The notes below the pieces were generated by a model. That model was not told where the DNA came from. It made no database searches and saw only the letters and a list, made by a program, of their open reading frames with translations. A stretch of DNA of 64,000 bases from Sphagnum magellanicum (taxonomy: Eukaryota > Streptophyta > Sphagnopsida > Sphagnales > Sphagnaceae), in assembly GCA_021904315.1 (NCBI GenBank), contig CM038915.1, positions 19,034,001 to 19,098,000 on the forward strand, in the 5' to 3' direction. This document shows positions 62,537 to 64,000 of this stretch, piece after piece (position 1 is the stretch's first letter; every line of letters starts with the position of its first letter). Both the position numbers and the translations under genes were made by a program.

Positions 62537-64000
62537 AACTATACATTTTAATAAGAAGTCGACGTAATAAAAAATACATAAACTATGAACTAGTCATTAA
62601 TTTACTTGAAGCTTAAATCAACAACTAGAAAATTCGTGAGAATATAACATGAGACAAGACTTCAAATCTTTAAAAAAGACAAGATTAAGGTTTAGGGTTT
62701 GGAGCTCCATGGAAAGAATAAATAAATAAACTTGGAATTTCTTGTTGTACCTTCAAGATCCCCCAACACTCTTGCTTTTGGATAAAATTGAAGAGAAGAA
62801 ATAAGAAAATCAAATAGTTTCATTTCGTCAAATGTTTGGCAATGCTTGGTGAAAGTTGATGTAATAAATGACTTCAACAAATGAAAAGACAACAAACACA
62901 ACAAAGTTGTCGAATTGGGGAAGTTGAAAACACTTTCCCCACCTTTGTTGCTTTACTAACTTGGAACCAAGAAGCTAAATTAGTTCTAGCAACAATCACC
63001 ACAAATACCAAAAACCTTTGTCCTCCCCCACCTTGGAAAAGAATATGTAAGCATGTACAAAATGATTGATGAATAGAAATAAGAACTACTTGTTCTTTCA
63101 CAATTTTTTCCAGTGTTGACAACTAGTGTGCATTCTCACATTCTTGAGCAAAATGCAAATGCAAACAAAAAGAAGTTTGTTGAAAGAGGAAGCTCCAAAA
63201 CCACATACATACCTTCTTAGAATTCTTCACTTGAATTTGGATTCACCATGCTTTCATGACAAAAAATGATTCTTTTGAAAGATCCACTAGTTAGTAGGGG
63301 GCATTCATAACCTCAACATTTTGATAAAAATGAATGTTGCAAAGGCGAAAGAGGGTTGCCAAAAGTGAAGGATAGGAGAAAAGAAACACGCCGACTGAAA
63401 ACCCTAAACACAAACTAGAAACTACACAACCTAATCCTAAAGGGTATAATTTGAGTATCAAAAGGATATAAGCCAAGTTTCTAAAAAATACCCTTTGCAT
63501 ATATCCCCTTGGGGTTGGGTTGATTACATATATTTGAACTTATGAAGTTCCGGTTAGGAGATGGGGGTGAGTACCAACTTTTTGAAATTGAAAATGGCCA
63601 AGTAGAGGCAAGGCTGAGCTTTTAAAAAAGAGGTAATTGGCTGGTTATAGGGTTTAGGGTTTAGGGTACCTATATACCCTGAAATTTCTGGGGTAAAATA
63701 AAAGTAAAAGAGAAAGGATTCTAAACTGCACTTAAAAGCAAAGCCTGGAAAAAGCAAAAAAAAAAAGGTCCAACTCCATTAAATAACTTCCTTAAGAAAA
63801 AAGATAGTGCAGAAAATATTCTGGGCTGCCTTAAATTATAATTTTGGGAGAAAATAAATAGAGCATAAAAATATCTTCATTAAGATTTAAAATATGAGAA
63901 AAAAAAAGGGTATGCATAACAATGATTTTCTTTTTTGAAAGCTTCCTTTCTTTATTAAATTCATTTTTTAAAAATTAGAATTTGCATGGGCTCCCAGGTT
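62537..64000. other. AT-rich intergenic DNA
   Basis: I see no gene here. It contains a telomere-like block at 63648-63667 and isolated TTTAGGG-like motifs near 62690-62700. The remaining open frames are short and low in complexity. Confidence 0.5.
63648..63667 (+). repeat. interstitial telomere-like repeat (TTTAGGG type)
   Basis: TAGGGTTTAGGGTTTAGGGT: nearly three units of the plant telomere repeat, similar to 32946-32966. It is short, so it may be a telo-box element or a chance or repair-derived run. Confidence 0.75.

Overview
This window is nuclear DNA of a land plant. It has AT-rich intergenic sequence, GT-AG introns of about 80-1500 bp, a decayed Ty3/gypsy retrotransposon, TTTAGGG-type interstitial repeats, and plant-specific genes: a chloroplast TPM-domain protein, a plastid-type glutathione reductase and a plant U-box/ARM ligase. 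The divergence of the proteins I recognise suggests a seed-free plant (bryophyte, lycophyte or fern). That is an impression, not a demonstration.

Layout, left to right. (1) 1 to about 6750: a minus-strand Ty3/gypsy element that runs off the left edge. gag, protease, RT, RNase H and integrase are recognisable but carry many stops. An initiator-tRNA-Met primer-binding site and a probable 5' LTR lie at its right end. (2) 8085-11424 (+): very-long-chain 3-oxoacyl-CoA reductase (KCR), 5 exons. (3) 11425-19848: AT-rich spacer with a perfect 46-bp palindrome, a TIR element (MITE), a 70-nt-arm foldback and a higher-order minisatellite. (4) 19849-23209 (+): U-box/ARM-repeat E3 ligase, 3 exons. (5) 25219-25966: a second, inverted and larger copy of the same MITE. 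(6) 26856-30552 (+): glutaminyl-peptide cyclotransferase, 11 exons. (7) 33874-36100 (+): thylakoid TPM-domain protein of the TLP18.3 type, 3 exons. (8) 37947-42561 (+): glutathione reductase, 11 exons. (9) 48126-54931 (-): condensin I subunit CAP-G, reconstructed as 17 exons that close to one 1183-codon frame only if a GC-AG intron and a 65-nt exon are accepted. (10) 55000-64000: gene-poor, AT-rich sequence with tandem repeats and a possible hAT-like transposase remnant on the minus strand.

The six host genes are single housekeeping loci (lipid elongation, ubiquitin ligation, peptide N-terminal cyclisation, photosystem repair, redox, chromosome condensation). They show no operon-like or cluster relationship. 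What is unusual is the density of short local duplications: at least fifteen unrelated tandem arrays (units about 43-245 bp). Several copy exon ends together with their splice sites (KCR exon 1, TPM-gene exon 1, QC last exon). I found no convincing new biochemical system. The local duplication pattern, the splice-site echoes, the palindrome and foldback structures and the all-TAR stop pattern in the dead pol gene are the items most worth checking.
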